Source: JANSWP01 sp041941305
GTDB lineage: Bacteria > Bacteroidota > Bacteroidia > Chitinophagales > Saprospiraceae
NCBI GenBank assembly: GCA_041941305.1
Contig: JBGTQJ010000003.1
Coordinates: forward strand, 62,001-126,000
DNA: 64,000 nt
Reading direction: 5' to 3'
The notes under the pieces were generated by a model. It saw nothing but the letters and a program-made list of their open reading frames with translations, had not been told where the DNA came from and searched no databases. Below are positions 8,601 through 17,055 of this stretch, piece after piece. The translations under genes were made by a program, and so were the position numbers. How positions within the stretch are numbered: position 1 is the first letter of the stretch; every line of letters begins with the position of its first letter.

Positions 8601-9365
8601 ATGAAAAAACAAACAATTGAGGAATTCTATCAGGTCAATCCAAAATACATCGAAGAATTATACCTGCTTCAGGTAGAACTTTTGAAGTTACAAAAACACA
8701 TTGCCGACCACCAACTCAGGCTCGCTATTTTGTTTGAAGGCAGAGATGCCGCCGGTAAAGGAAGTGCCATTTTTAGATTTTCTCAATTTCTCAATCCCAG
8801 AAATTATCGAAGCGTAGCATTGGGCAAACCTACCAAAACAGAGGGTGGACAATGGTATTTTCAGCGCTATATCAAACGGCTTCCCAATGCAGGAGAAATG
8901 GTCTTCTTTGACCGAAGCTGGTATAACCGTGCTGTTGTTGAACCCGTCATGGGGTTTTGCACCTCTGAACAATATCAGCTCTTTATGCAGCAAGTCAATT
9001 TGTTTGAAAAACTGCTGATAGAGGATGGTATTTTATTGGTAAAGTTCTGGTTTTCTATCAACATTGAAGAACAAAAAGAACGCATTCAAAAGCGATTGGA
9101 CACACCGCTAATCCGTTGGAAAGTCAGCCCTGTAGATTTGGCTGCACAAGAAAAATGGGAAAGTTTTACCCACTATAAAAATGCCATGTTTGAGCATACA
9201 CATACCGAAATGAGCCCCTGGCTCATTATACGAGGAAGCACCAGAGAAGATGGTCGCATACAAGCCATGCGCCATATTCTCTCATTGATTGATTATGACG
9301 ACAAATCTTCTAAAATTTTGCCTGTAGAAAAAGAAAAGTTGTTTAGATGGCATTTTTATGAGTGA
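8601..9365 (+). CDS. ppk2: Polyphosphate kinase 2 family protein
   Basis: A 254-residue single-domain PPK2 that uses polyphosphate to phosphorylate nucleoside mono- or diphosphates. Visible motifs are Walker A FEGRDAAGKGS near residues 45-55, the lid region RYIKRLPNAGE and Walker B FFDRSWYNRAVVEP near 110. The class (I, II or III; ADP versus AMP preference) cannot be settled from motifs alone. The TGA stop overlaps the start of a GTGACC-N14-GGTCTTC motif. It stands just before the glutamate-type operon but is separated by a repeat element, so probably not part of it. Confidence 0.93.
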   Translation: MKKQTIEEFYQVNPKYIEELYLLQVELLKLQKHIADHQLRLAILFEGRDAAGKGSAIFRFSQFLNPRNYRSVALGKPTKTEGGQWYFQRYIKRLPNAGEMVFFDRSWYNRAVVEPVMGFCTSEQYQLFMQQVNLFEKLLIEDGILLVKFWFSINIEEQKERIQKRLDTPLIRWKVSPVDLAAQEKWESFTHYKNAMFEHTHTEMSPWLIIRGSTREDGRIQAMRHILSLIDYDDKSSKILPVEKEKLFRWHFYE

Positions 9366-9388
9366 CCTGTTTCCTGTTTTAGGTCTTC
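9362..9388 (+). repeat. GTGACY-N14-RGTCTTY motif, copy 2
   Basis: GTGACC at 9362-9367 (containing the ppk2 stop codon), a 14-base spacer, GGTCTTC at 9382-9388. Same architecture as the copies starting at 6507, 15270, 15570 and 18996. Confidence 0.6.
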
Positions 9389-9409
9389 ATTTCAAAATCA
9401 ACAACTTAG

Positions 9410-9565
9410 AAGCTGTTTGAATTTAACTATTTCCACATGTGAGCGACTTTTCCCATCATACTTCAGCTATTTTTTGCCTCGTAGCGCTGCTATGAGGCAA
9501 AAAATGAGCTTCGTCTGACAGCAAAATTCTTCTCACAAAAGAAAAAATCTAAATTCAAACAGCTT
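9410..9565. mobile_element. MITE-like element, 16-bp terminal inverted repeats
   Basis: Perfect inverted ends AAGCTGTTTGAATTTA (9410-9425 and complement 9550-9565) bound a 156-bp segment. Its centre (about 9466-9505) holds a second hairpin with arms TTTTTTGCCTC and GAGGCAAAAAA. There is no coding capacity. No target duplication is evident. It fills most of the gap between ppk2 and the next gene. Confidence 0.65.
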
Positions 9566-9599
9566 TTTTCGATAAACGCATAAATTTAGGAATAATCAA

Positions 9600-10649
9600 T
9601 TGGATATATCAAACAACCATTTCAATCTTCAGGAAGAACTGAAACAACAATACCAAAAGCTTTTAAACAAAAGCACTAATTTGGAGGAGAGATTGGAGGC
9701 CTTTCAATTCATTAGTGATAGTGAAGTGGGTGATACGCCCCTTATTCGCTCCAGAAATATTGAAAGGGAGATGGGAATCCGACAGATTTATCTAAAATTT
9801 GAAGGTGGTAACCCAACAGGAACTCAAAAGGATAGAATTGCTTTTGCACAGGCAGAAGATGCTTTGCGAAGGGGTTTTGAAGGTATGGTACTGGCAACTT
9901 GCGGCAATTATGGAACTTCCTGTTCACTGGCTGCAAAATTTGCAGGATTGCGTTGTGTGGTTTTCATCCCGGAGAGCTATCATACCAAAAGACTTCTCGA
10001 GATTGAAAAAGCGGGCGCAGAAATTATTCGTGTTCCTGGTGATTATGAAAACGCAGTGCTACAATCTCAAAAATATGCTTCGAAACAGGGATTGTACGAT
10101 GCCAACCCAGGAGGAGAAAATACACCTTTGCAACTGAAAGCTTATGGTGAAATCGCTTACGAAATTTATGATGATTTAAGAGATGCTCCAAAAATCGTGG
10201 CAGTACCTGTCTCCAACGGCACTGTCCTGACTGGTATTTACAAAGGATTCCAAAGTCTTTATCGCAGAGGCAAAACTTCCAGAATTCCATTGATGGTAGC
10301 AGGTTCTTCGGCTAAAAAGAATCCAATAGTGCAAGCTTTTTTAAAAAACAAATTGACCTGTGAAGACCTCAAACCTCATTTGATTAAAGAAACTGAAGTC
10401 AACGAACCCCTTATCAACTGGCATGCTTTCGACGGAGAAGCTACCCTGCAAGCTATTCGCGAAACAAAGGGCTGGGCTAGAGATGTAACTGATCAGAAAA
10501 TGCTCCAATTGTCCAAAATGCTCAAGGAAAAAGAAGGTTTAAATGTGCTACCTGCCTCTACTGCTGGGCTGGCAGCTCTGGCAGAACCTTCCAAGGCTGA
10601 AATAATTCAAAACGACCGCTTTGTGGTGGTTTTGACAAGTCGAAAATAA
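9600..10649 (+). CDS. Threonine-synthase-like PLP-dependent enzyme
   Basis: A 349-residue fold-type II pyridoxal-phosphate enzyme. The cofactor lysine is in GGNPTGTQKDR near residue 76 and a phosphate-binding loop in ATCGNYGTSCSLAAKFAGL near 100. It resembles threonine synthase and related amino-acid lyases/synthases, but it starts a run with three genes of glutamate/peptide metabolism and has no hom/thrB neighbours, so a role other than threonine biosynthesis is likely. The best start is TTG at 9600, which follows the repeat element by 34 bp. The C-terminal SxxGLAAL segment is typical of the fold. Exact reaction unknown. Confidence 0.8.
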   Translation: MDISNNHFNLQEELKQQYQKLLNKSTNLEERLEAFQFISDSEVGDTPLIRSRNIEREMGIRQIYLKFEGGNPTGTQKDRIAFAQAEDALRRGFEGMVLATCGNYGTSCSLAAKFAGLRCVVFIPESYHTKRLLEIEKAGAEIIRVPGDYENAVLQSQKYASKQGLYDANPGGENTPLQLKAYGEIAYEIYDDLRDAPKIVAVPVSNGTVLTGIYKGFQSLYRRGKTSRIPLMVAGSSAKKNPIVQAFLKNKLTCEDLKPHLIKETEVNEPLINWHAFDGEATLQAIRETKGWARDVTDQKMLQLSKMLKEKEGLNVLPASTAGLAALAEPSKAEIIQNDRFVVVLTSRK

Positions 10650-10732
10650 ATCGGTTCAGCGTCCTCTATTTCCCCTCTCGAATTTATTTTCCAAAAGGGA
10701 TAAGAGAACCCTGAACCTTGAACTCTAAATAC

Positions 10733-11806
10733 ATGAAAAAAGTACTAGATGGCAATGCCATTGTTTACTGTCAAGGTGCTTTCAATACACCAAACGGAAA
10801 AACGGCACATGGGCTAGTTCGTTTTACTGAACGATACAATGTGCTCTCAGTCATTGACAGGCGATTTGCTGGAAAAGATGCCGGAGAGATTTTGGATGGA
10901 AAACCAAATGGCATTCCAATCTATAAAAACCTGGAAGTGGCTATTGAAGCTGCAAGAAAAAACAGTACTCCACCTAAATACTTTGTCATTGGTTTGGCTC
11001 CGGATGGAGGCAGACTTCCTGTGGCTGCATGGGATGCCATTGATATTGCTTTGAGCGAAGGACTAAATGTAGATAGTGGGCTGCACGATTTTGTTTCTGA
11101 TAATGAAGGTTGTGTACTCCTCGCCAAGCATAAAAAAGTACAGATAAGAGATGTGCGCAAACCTCCAGACCGCAAACACCTTCATTTCTTTACTGGAAAT
11201 ATTGAACGGGTAGATAGTCTAAAAATAGCTGTACTCGGCACAGACAGTGCGGTTGGAAAAAGAACAACTGCCTGGCTACTCGTACATGCGCTACGCAATC
11301 TGGGCATCAAAACAGAATTGGTCGGTACTGGTCAAACTGCCTGGATGCAAGGAGCCAAATACAGCCTTATCATGGATAGCCTCGTCAATGATTTTGTGGC
11401 TGGAGAAATAGAGCATGCTGTCGTTTCTGCCTGGAAAAATGGAGCAGAAGTCATCGTAATTGAAGGGCAAGGCAGTCTGATGAATCCAGCTTATCCTGGT
11501 GGTTTTGAGATTCTCGCAGCAGGACGACCAGATATTGTGATTATGCAACATGCACCGGCAAGAAAAGAATACGATGGCTTTCCAGGTTATCCTTTACATC
11601 CTTTGGAAAAGCAAATTGCGGCAGTAGAATTTTTGTCTGAAAAGCCCGTGGTTGCTGTTACAGTCAATCACGAAGACATTCCGATTGAAAATGTTCCTGC
11701 GGTTTGTAAAGACATTCAAAATAAAACTTCCTTGCCTGCCTTTGATGTGTTGCTTGAAGGTGGCGAGGGCTTGGCTGAAGTCGTAAAAGCCTATTTGAAA
11801 AAATAA
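10733..11806 (+). CDS. DUF1611 P-loop protein, DgcN-like
   Basis: A 357-residue protein: an N-terminal Rossmann-like domain (to about 145) and a C-terminal P-loop domain with LGTDSAVGKRTTAWLL near residue 165 and IEGQGSLMNPAYPG near 245, the DUF1611 hallmarks. Family member DgcN is a D-glutamate N-acetyltransferase that works with DgcA, a racemase of the enolase superfamily; a DgcA-like gene lies two genes downstream. I infer a role in acyl transfer to D-amino acids, not proven. ATG 10733 is preferred over an in-frame TTG at 10718. The upstream gap holds a hairpin (GGTTCAG paired with CTGAACC). Only 6 bp to the next gene. Confidence 0.82.
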   Translation: MKKVLDGNAIVYCQGAFNTPNGKTAHGLVRFTERYNVLSVIDRRFAGKDAGEILDGKPNGIPIYKNLEVAIEAARKNSTPPKYFVIGLAPDGGRLPVAAWDAIDIALSEGLNVDSGLHDFVSDNEGCVLLAKHKKVQIRDVRKPPDRKHLHFFTGNIERVDSLKIAVLGTDSAVGKRTTAWLLVHALRNLGIKTELVGTGQTAWMQGAKYSLIMDSLVNDFVAGEIEHAVVSAWKNGAEVIVIEGQGSLMNPAYPGGFEILAAGRPDIVIMQHAPARKEYDGFPGYPLHPLEKQIAAVEFLSEKPVVAVTVNHEDIPIENVPAVCKDIQNKTSLPAFDVLLEGGEGLAEVVKAYLKK

Positions 11807-11812
11807 TCTCTA

Positions 11813-14176
11813 ATGGAAAAAATAGAAAGTTCCAATACATTCGTCATGGCTCAATCACCACTCTTGTTGATTGAGCATTTAATCGTTGGTCCGGTCAAAA
11901 TAGAACCGAAGCGATTGGTTATGCCCTATACGGTCATAAAAAATGAGGGTTGGGATTCGAATGAATTAATTTATAAATATGAAGAAGCTGTTTTTGATGC
12001 TTCCAATCCTTCAGATCAAAACCTGGCTTCCATGATTGGAGCCCAAGTGGCTTTGAATTATGGCTTGTTTTGTAAAAAAATCACTTTTGATGGCTTGTTT
12101 GACCAAACAGACAAACGCTTGCTGCTGGATATGATGGAAAATACTTGCAGAGAAATTTTGGTCAATAAGATATACAAACCAACCATTTTTCTAAAAGAGG
12201 AATACAAAAACCTCCCCATTCAAAAACAAAAAAAATATACCCTTGCAATCATAGCCTTCAAAAATTCGGTATACAATGAAAACCAACTGGAATGGACTTA
12301 TTGGAATACAGATAACCAAAAACATTGTGTGCTTTCCAGTGGAGGAAAAGACAGCTTATTAAGTTATGGTTTGTTAAAAGAAATGGAAAAGGAAGTACAT
12401 CCTATTTTTGGAAACGAAAGTGGCAGACACTGGTTTACAGCTTTAAATGGCTATCGTTACCAAAAAGAAAATGACCCAAACACCGCAAGGGTTTGGATGA
12501 ACTCAGACAGAATATTTGCCTGGATGCTAAGACATTTGCCATTAATTAGAGAAGATTTTGCAAATGTTCGAGCAGATGATTATCCAATTCGATTGTGGAC
12601 AGTAGCCGTATTTCTGTTTGGCGTTTTGCCTTTGATGAAAAAAAGAGCGCTGGGAAGGCTTGTGATTGGTGACGAATATGATTGTACACAAAGGGGTAAT
12701 TTTCAAGGCATTAGCCATTACAATGGTTCTTATGACCAAAGCCGCTTTTTTGATGAAGCCATGAGTCGCTTTTTTCTGAAAAAGGGTTGGGGCATCAGCC
12801 AATTTTCTATTCTGCGTCCATTGTCTGAGTTACTCATCATGAAAATGCTGGTCAAACGATACCCCGAACTGCAACAACATCAAATTTCCTGTCATGCGGC
12901 CCACGAACAAAATGGTCGCATTTATCCTTGCGGGAAATGCGAAAAATGCCACCGAATAGTGGGGATGCTCACTGCCCTGGATGAGTCTGCTAAACCATGT
13001 GGCTATACTGAAAAACAAATTGAAGCCGGTTTACAGAATCTGAAAACGAAAAAATTAAAGCAAATAGCTTCAGATGCCGGGCACTTGTATTTTATGCTAA
13101 CACAAAAAGGCATTCTACAGTCGAAAAGCAAGGGACACCCTGAAATTATGCATCTGAGATTCGATAAAGAGCATAGCCATATTGATGGAATCCCCGTGGA
13201 TTTGCGAGCACCCCTTTATGGAATTTACTTGCAATATTCAGAAGGGGCAGTTCACAGAGTTGCCCGGAAATGGGAAAAGTTTGACCTTTTAGGCAACTCG
13301 AAAATGCAAGCAGCTTATGCTTTTGAATTGAGTAGTAATAATGGCTTAAACAGCACAGCTAAAATCCAAAATTATGGCCATCTTCCAAAAAGCAAAAAAA
13401 ACTACCTCTGGGCGAATCTAACCTGGCAGGAAGCTGAACAACGAACAAAAGAAACGGACACTGCCCTGCTGCCGGTAGGTGCCATTGAACAACATGGTCT
13501 TCATTTGCCCCTGGATGTAGATGCCTTTGATGCTGATTATTTGGCACATAAGGTTGCCGAAGCTTGCGGTGAACCAAGGCCATTGGTTCTGCCGCTGGTT
13601 CCCTACGGGGTGAGTTATCATCACGACGATTTTCCGGGCACTATCAGTATCAGCAATGAAGCGATGTCTAAATACATTTATGATATTGGGAAAAGTCTTG
13701 CTAGAAATGGTATCAAGAAACTGATTATTATTAACGGGCATGGCGACAATGCTCCTACATTGAATTATGCCGCTCAAATGATCAATCGAGACACAGGAAT
13801 ATTTGTTTGTGTAGATACCGGCGAAACCAGCGATGCAGACATTGACCGCTTCGCTGCTACTCCTAACGATATTCATGCTGGGGAAATAGAAACCAGTACC
13901 ACTTTGGCAATCCGTCCAGAATTGGTTCAAATGGATAAAATACAGGATAGTACCCTTCAATTTAGCAGTCGCTATTTGAATATCAGTTCAAAAAACTACG
14001 TCCCCTGGTATGTCCAAACAAAAAAAATAAGCGAAACTGGCACTATGGGCAATCCAACCAAGGCAAGTGTCGAAAAAGGCAAAAAGATTTGGGAAATAAT
14101 GATTGGACACCTGGTTGCTTTCGTAGAAGAAATAAAAGGCATACCACTGGAAGAAATTTATCAAAGGAGGTACTAA
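11813..14176 (+). CDS. Fusion: MurL-like PP-loop ATPase + creatininase-family amidohydrolase
   Basis: A 787-residue two-part protein. Residues about 1-520 hold a PP-loop (SGGKDS, 176-181), the segment ILRPLSEL near 333-340 and a zinc-like cysteine set C360, C373, C376, C379 (CGKCEKC). From family knowledge this combination resembles MurL, the ATP-dependent epimerase of the terminal Glu in UDP-MurNAc-L-Ala-L-Glu, and more distantly QueC. Residues about 525-787 are a creatininase fold with the metal motifs GAIEQHGLHLPLDVD (E559, H561, H564, D568 or D570), NGHGDN and HAGEIETS. Creatininase-family enzymes hydrolyse cyclic or linear amides. The join is continuous with no frameshift. It sits between a DgcN-like gene (6 bp) and a dipeptide epimerase (23 bp), so a concerted role in Glu stereochemistry or muropeptide salvage is inferred. 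MurL assignment is by motif memory and needs a profile search. Confidence 0.75.
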   Translation: MEKIESSNTFVMAQSPLLLIEHLIVGPVKIEPKRLVMPYTVIKNEGWDSNELIYKYEEAVFDASNPSDQNLASMIGAQVALNYGLFCKKITFDGLFDQTDKRLLLDMMENTCREILVNKIYKPTIFLKEEYKNLPIQKQKKYTLAIIAFKNSVYNENQLEWTYWNTDNQKHCVLSSGGKDSLLSYGLLKEMEKEVHPIFGNESGRHWFTALNGYRYQKENDPNTARVWMNSDRIFAWMLRHLPLIREDFANVRADDYPIRLWTVAVFLFGVLPLMKKRALGRLVIGDEYDCTQRGNFQGISHYNGSYDQSRFFDEAMSRFFLKKGWGISQFSILRPLSELLIMKMLVKRYPELQQHQISCHAAHEQNGRIYPCGKCEKCHRIVGMLTALDESAKPCGYTEKQIEAGLQNLKTKKLKQIASDAGHLYFMLTQKGILQSKSKGHPEIMHLRFDKEHSHIDGIPVDLRAPLYGIYLQYSEGAVHRVARKWEKFDLLGNSKMQAAYAFELSSNNGLNSTAKIQNYGHLPKSKKNYLWANLTWQEAEQRTKETDTALLPVGAIEQHGLHLPLDVDAFDADYLAHKVAEACGEPRPLVLPLVPYGVSYHHDDFPGTISISNEAMSKYIYDIGKSLARNGIKKLIIINGHGDNAPTLNYAAQMINRDTGIFVCVDTGETSDADIDRFAATPNDIHAGEIETSTTLAIRPELVQMDKIQDSTLQFSSRYLNISSKNYVPWYVQTKKISETGTMGNPTKASVEKGKKIWEIMIGHLVAFVEEIKGIPLEEIYQRRY

Positions 14177-14199
14177 AGAACCCTTAATCACTACGTAAT

Positions 14200-15267
14200 A
14201 TGACAAAAATCAGAAATGCAGAAGTCTGGGAAGTCAAAATGCCTTTGACTACTCCCTACACCATCGCCTACGAGACCATTTATGAAACCAGCAATATTTT
14301 CCTGAAAATAGAAACGGACAGGGGGCTTCATGGCTTTGGCTGTGCTGCCCCTGATTCGGAAGTTACGGGTGAAAGTCCTGCCTCAGTATTAACTCGTTTT
14401 CATAAATTAGTAGCATCCTATTTAAAAGGCAAAAGTCCTTTCCAGATTGCTCGAATTATGACTGATTTGCGGCTTGAATGTCCTAAAAGTCCTTCTCTTC
14501 TGGCAATGGTTGATATGGCTTTACACGATTTGCTGGCAAAAAAAGCAAACTTACCTTTATATCAATTATTGGGGGGATATCGGAATTCCATTCCAACGAG
14601 TATTACCATTGGCATTTTACCCGTAGAAGAAACTTTGGATAAAGCCATTCAATTTGCCAGAAAAGGCTTTGTTATTTTAAAAATAAAAGGAGGGCTCAAT
14701 GTAGATTTGGATATTGAACGAATTGCCAAAATCAGAGAGAAACTTGGCAAAAGTTTGCGGATTCGGTTTGATGCAAATCAAGGTTATTCAATTGAGGAAA
14801 CCATTCAGTTTGTAAAAGAAAGTCGCCTTTATAACATTGAAATTCTGGAGCAACCCACTCCACGTGAAGATTTGGAAATGCTGGGCGAAGCAGCCGCGCA
14901 AAGTCACTTGCCCGTAATGGCAGACGAGAGCCTTTTGACGCTGCGTGATGTCTTTAAAATCGCCAAAAATGATTGGGCGGATATGATCAATATAAAATTG
15001 ATGAAGGTGGGGGGCATTGCCCAGGCAATGCACATCAATTCTGTAGCCAAAGCGGCAGGTATGGAAGCGATGGTAGGCTGTATGGACGAAAGTGCTCTGG
15101 GCATTGCAGCGGGCTTACATTTTGCCCTTGCCCGCCCCAATGTAGAATTCGCAGACTTGGATGGACATTTGGATTTGGAAGAAGATCCTACAGCAGGTTG
15201 TGTAATCTTGAAAAATGGAGTGCTTTTTCCTTCTGAAAAAGCAGGTTTAGGATTGAGTTTTATGTAA
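14200..15267 (+). CDS. Dipeptide epimerase, L-Ala-D/L-Glu type (enolase superfamily; DgcA-like)
   Basis: A 355-residue enolase-superfamily enzyme of the muconate-lactonising subgroup. The general bases K161-x-K163 (KIK), metal ligands D191, E217 and D242, and the opposite-face base K266 (NIKLMK) are all present. The late DLDGHLDL segment matches the DxD substrate-ammonium motif of dipeptide epimerases. Family members epimerise L-Ala-D-Glu from murein; DgcA racemises N-acetyl-D-glutamate. Both fit the neighbouring DUF1611 gene. It ends the four-gene run, and its stop is 2 bp before a GTGACC-N14-AGTCTTC motif. Confidence 0.9.
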   Translation: MTKIRNAEVWEVKMPLTTPYTIAYETIYETSNIFLKIETDRGLHGFGCAAPDSEVTGESPASVLTRFHKLVASYLKGKSPFQIARIMTDLRLECPKSPSLLAMVDMALHDLLAKKANLPLYQLLGGYRNSIPTSITIGILPVEETLDKAIQFARKGFVILKIKGGLNVDLDIERIAKIREKLGKSLRIRFDANQGYSIEETIQFVKESRLYNIEILEQPTPREDLEMLGEAAAQSHLPVMADESLLTLRDVFKIAKNDWADMINIKLMKVGGIAQAMHINSVAKAAGMEAMVGCMDESALGIAAGLHFALARPNVEFADLDGHLDLEEDPTAGCVILKNGVLFPSEKAGLGLSFM

Positions 15268-15269
15268 AA

Positions 15270-15296
15270 GTGACCAGCCGCATTTTTTCAGTCTTC
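15270..15296 (+). repeat. GTGACY-N14-RGTCTTY motif, copy 3
   Basis: GTGACC at 15270-15275, a 14-base spacer, AGTCTTC at 15290-15296. It occupies half of the 54-bp gap between the epimerase and the next small gene. Confidence 0.6.
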
Positions 15297-15321
15297 TTTA
15301 AAATTCAAATCTTTACCTGAT

Positions 15322-15573
15322 ATGAAAAAAAACCTAAGCACCACTGATGTTTTCTTCCGATTTCTGTTGGGAGTTATTCTTATTTGGCTGGGAGATATGC
15401 TTTCTCCACCCTCACTTGTTATTGCAATAATTGGTATTGCGGCAACTTATTTATTCCTGACTGGGCTTTTTGAATATTGCCCTTTATTTCATGCTAGGGC
15501 TTTCAAAACCTATTCAAGAAAAAAGTTAAGCCTAAAAATTCCAAGACAAAAAATAATTACTAAAAAAGTGTGA
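15322..15573 (+). CDS. DUF2892 (YgaP-like) small membrane protein
   Basis: An 83-residue protein with a short N-terminal lead (STTDVFFRFLLG), two adjacent membrane helices (about 10-27 and 30-48) and a cytoplasmic basic tail. The pattern RFLLGVILIWLG..GLFEYCPLFHA matches DUF2892, found in YgaP and many small membrane proteins, often near thiosulfate or redox genes. The conserved Cys in the YCPL loop is present. No reaction is known for the isolated domain. Its TGA stop overlaps copy 4 of the GTGACC motif. Confidence 0.82.
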   Translation: MKKNLSTTDVFFRFLLGVILIWLGDMLSPPSLVIAIIGIAATYLFLTGLFEYCPLFHARAFKTYSRKKLSLKIPRQKIITKKV

Positions 15574-15596
15574 CCTCTCTTTAAAAATCAGTCTTT
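15570..15596 (+). repeat. GTGACY-N14-RGTCTTY motif, copy 4
   Basis: GTGACC at 15570-15575 (includes the stop codon of the preceding gene), a 14-base spacer, AGTCTTT at 15590-15596. The last base differs from the other copies. Confidence 0.58.
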
Positions 15597-15737
15597 CTAA
15601 AAACCAAAAAAATATTGTCCGAAGGGGCAATCAAAGAGTTGGTTTTTTGGGGTTACAAGCAGTCTTTCTTTACACTTGTAAAGCGAGGCCTGCTTTTCAT
15701 CCAAGTATTGTTTCACAATTTTAATTTGTTTAAAGCC

Positions 15738-16202
15738 ATGAAACTCTCAAAGCGAAGAAGTCTTCCTACTTTTTGGACTGACTTTCCTTCATTATTGTCT
15801 GATTGGAACGGCTGGGCAGATGATTTCATTAACATTTCCCCTAATGCTGTACTTAATCGAGTTGGAATTACGACTCCTGCAATCAATGTAAAAGAAACCG
15901 AGCAGGAATATAACATTGAAGTTGCTGCTCCTGGTATGGAAAAAAAAGATTTTAATGTTTCTGTAGATGCTGGCATTTTGACCATTTCCAGTGTACAGGA
16001 GAAGAAAAGTGAAAAGAAAGAAGATAGCTATACTCGTAAGGAATTTAGTTATAGCTCTTTTCATCGCTCCTTTACCTTGCCAGAAAATGTAAATGCAGAT
16101 GCCATAATTGCCAAATATGAGAAAGGGGTGCTGAATATCACTTTGCCTAAAGTGAAGTTGGAAAAACCTAAAGCTAAGGCAAAAACAATTGCAATTGCCT
16201 AA
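15738..16202 (+). CDS. Hsp20/alpha-crystallin small heat-shock protein
   Basis: A 154-residue ATP-independent holdase. The alpha-crystallin domain runs from about TTPAINVKETEQEYNIEV to the end, with the consensus APGMEKKDFNVSVDAGILTISS, FHRSFTLPENVNADAI and the closing GVLNITLPK. The C-terminus has no clear I-x-I motif. ATG 15738 gives the usual length; an in-frame TTG at 15615 would add 41 residues without family resemblance. It is followed by a hairpin and the orphan Pycsar-type effector. Confidence 0.94.
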   Translation: MKLSKRRSLPTFWTDFPSLLSDWNGWADDFINISPNAVLNRVGITTPAINVKETEQEYNIEVAAPGMEKKDFNVSVDAGILTISSVQEKKSEKKEDSYTRKEFSYSSFHRSFTLPENVNADAIIAKYEKGVLNITLPKVKLEKPKAKAKTIAIA

Positions 16203-16336
16203 ACATGATTTTGAGATTGTTACAATCTCTCCATCTAACTTTCTGCTACGAAAGTAACCGGATGTCCTGTAGGAAACCTCCGGCTTCCGGTTTACAAAGA
16301 AAAGTGTTTCAAAGTGAGCGGCTAATGCCAAACACT

Positions 16337-16365
16337 GTTGCCCTCTCAATCATAGGGAGGGCAAC
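16337..16365 (+). terminator. Hairpin between hsp20 and the Pycsar-like gene
   Basis: A 9-bp GC-rich stem (GTTGCCCTC with GAGGGCAAC, 11-base loop) lies 135 bp after the hsp20 stop and 30 bp before the next ATG. No clear T-run follows, so it may be a weak terminator or an mRNA processing site. Further upstream (about 16211-16227) is a near-perfect palindrome GAGATTGTTACAATCTC. Confidence 0.45.
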
Positions 16366-16395
16366 TATTGATAATTTTCAATTCAGGAATTTATT

Positions 16396-17043
16396 ATGTA
16401 CGCAGCAACAGACAAAGAAGCTAATATTATTAAGGCACAAAATAGTAGTATTGATCTGGAAGCATTGACACCAGAAAACGCTTACATGAAAAAGCTTTTA
16501 AAAAAACTCAAAAACAGAGATGATAAAGCTTTCATGGATATGCTAAGAGTGACGAGTAAAAATCACTATACACTTAACCAGATGGTAGACAGGAAGGCTC
16601 GCATTCTGCTTACAGGTAATGTGCTATTCCTAACACTACTTATTGGAGGCAATATTTCTGCTCATGACACAAGTAGCAGGACCTTGATTTTGCTCATTTT
16701 TTTCGGAATCAATTGTTTCATATCAATTATCTATTCGATGATGGCAGTTATGCCTGAAAAGGCTCACGGCAATTTGACCGAAGAAAGCATAAAACAAAAA
16801 AAAGGGAATCCCCTCTTTTTTGGAAATTTCAAAAACCTTTCAGAGACTAATTATGAAAATGCCATGATGGAAATGGTCAATGACCGGGATTTTATTTATC
16901 GTTCTATGATTCAGGATATCTACCACCTGGGACAAATCTTGGAACGAAAACGACGGTATTTGAGATCCTCTCTTTACATTTTCATATTTGGTTTGTGTAC
17001 TTCCTTGTTGATTTCTTTCATATTGCGATTCTTGTCAACCTAA
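16396..17043 (+). CDS. Pycsar-type effector (PycTM/DUF5706) membrane protein, orphan
   Basis: A 215-residue protein with a soluble N-terminus, two close membrane helices (about 65-85 and 95-117), a linker with NPLFFGNFKNLSETNYENAM, and a third helix near 188-212. The order and the DRKARILLTGN and Y-x-LGQILERKRRYL motifs match the PycTM (DUF5706) family. In Pycsar anti-phage systems PycTM binds cCMP or cUMP made by a neighbouring cyclase and damages the membrane. No nucleotide cyclase lies nearby; the neighbours are Hsp20 and a USP. It could be a stand-alone or trans-acting effector or a repurposed family member. Start ATG 16396; an internal ATG at 16486 is possible. Confidence 0.72.
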   Translation: MYAATDKEANIIKAQNSSIDLEALTPENAYMKKLLKKLKNRDDKAFMDMLRVTSKNHYTLNQMVDRKARILLTGNVLFLTLLIGGNISAHDTSSRTLILLIFFGINCFISIIYSMMAVMPEKAHGNLTEESIKQKKGNPLFFGNFKNLSETNYENAMMEMVNDRDFIYRSMIQDIYHLGQILERKRRYLRSSLYIFIFGLCTSLLISFILRFLST

Positions 17044-17055
17044 AGTTAAAATGTC

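Noticed and set aside
16369..16380. TGATAATTTTCA palindrome upstream of the Pycsar-like gene as a further CRP-like operator
   Set aside because: No TAnnTTTG box lies at the 36.5-bp distance, and the AT-rich match is likely by chance.
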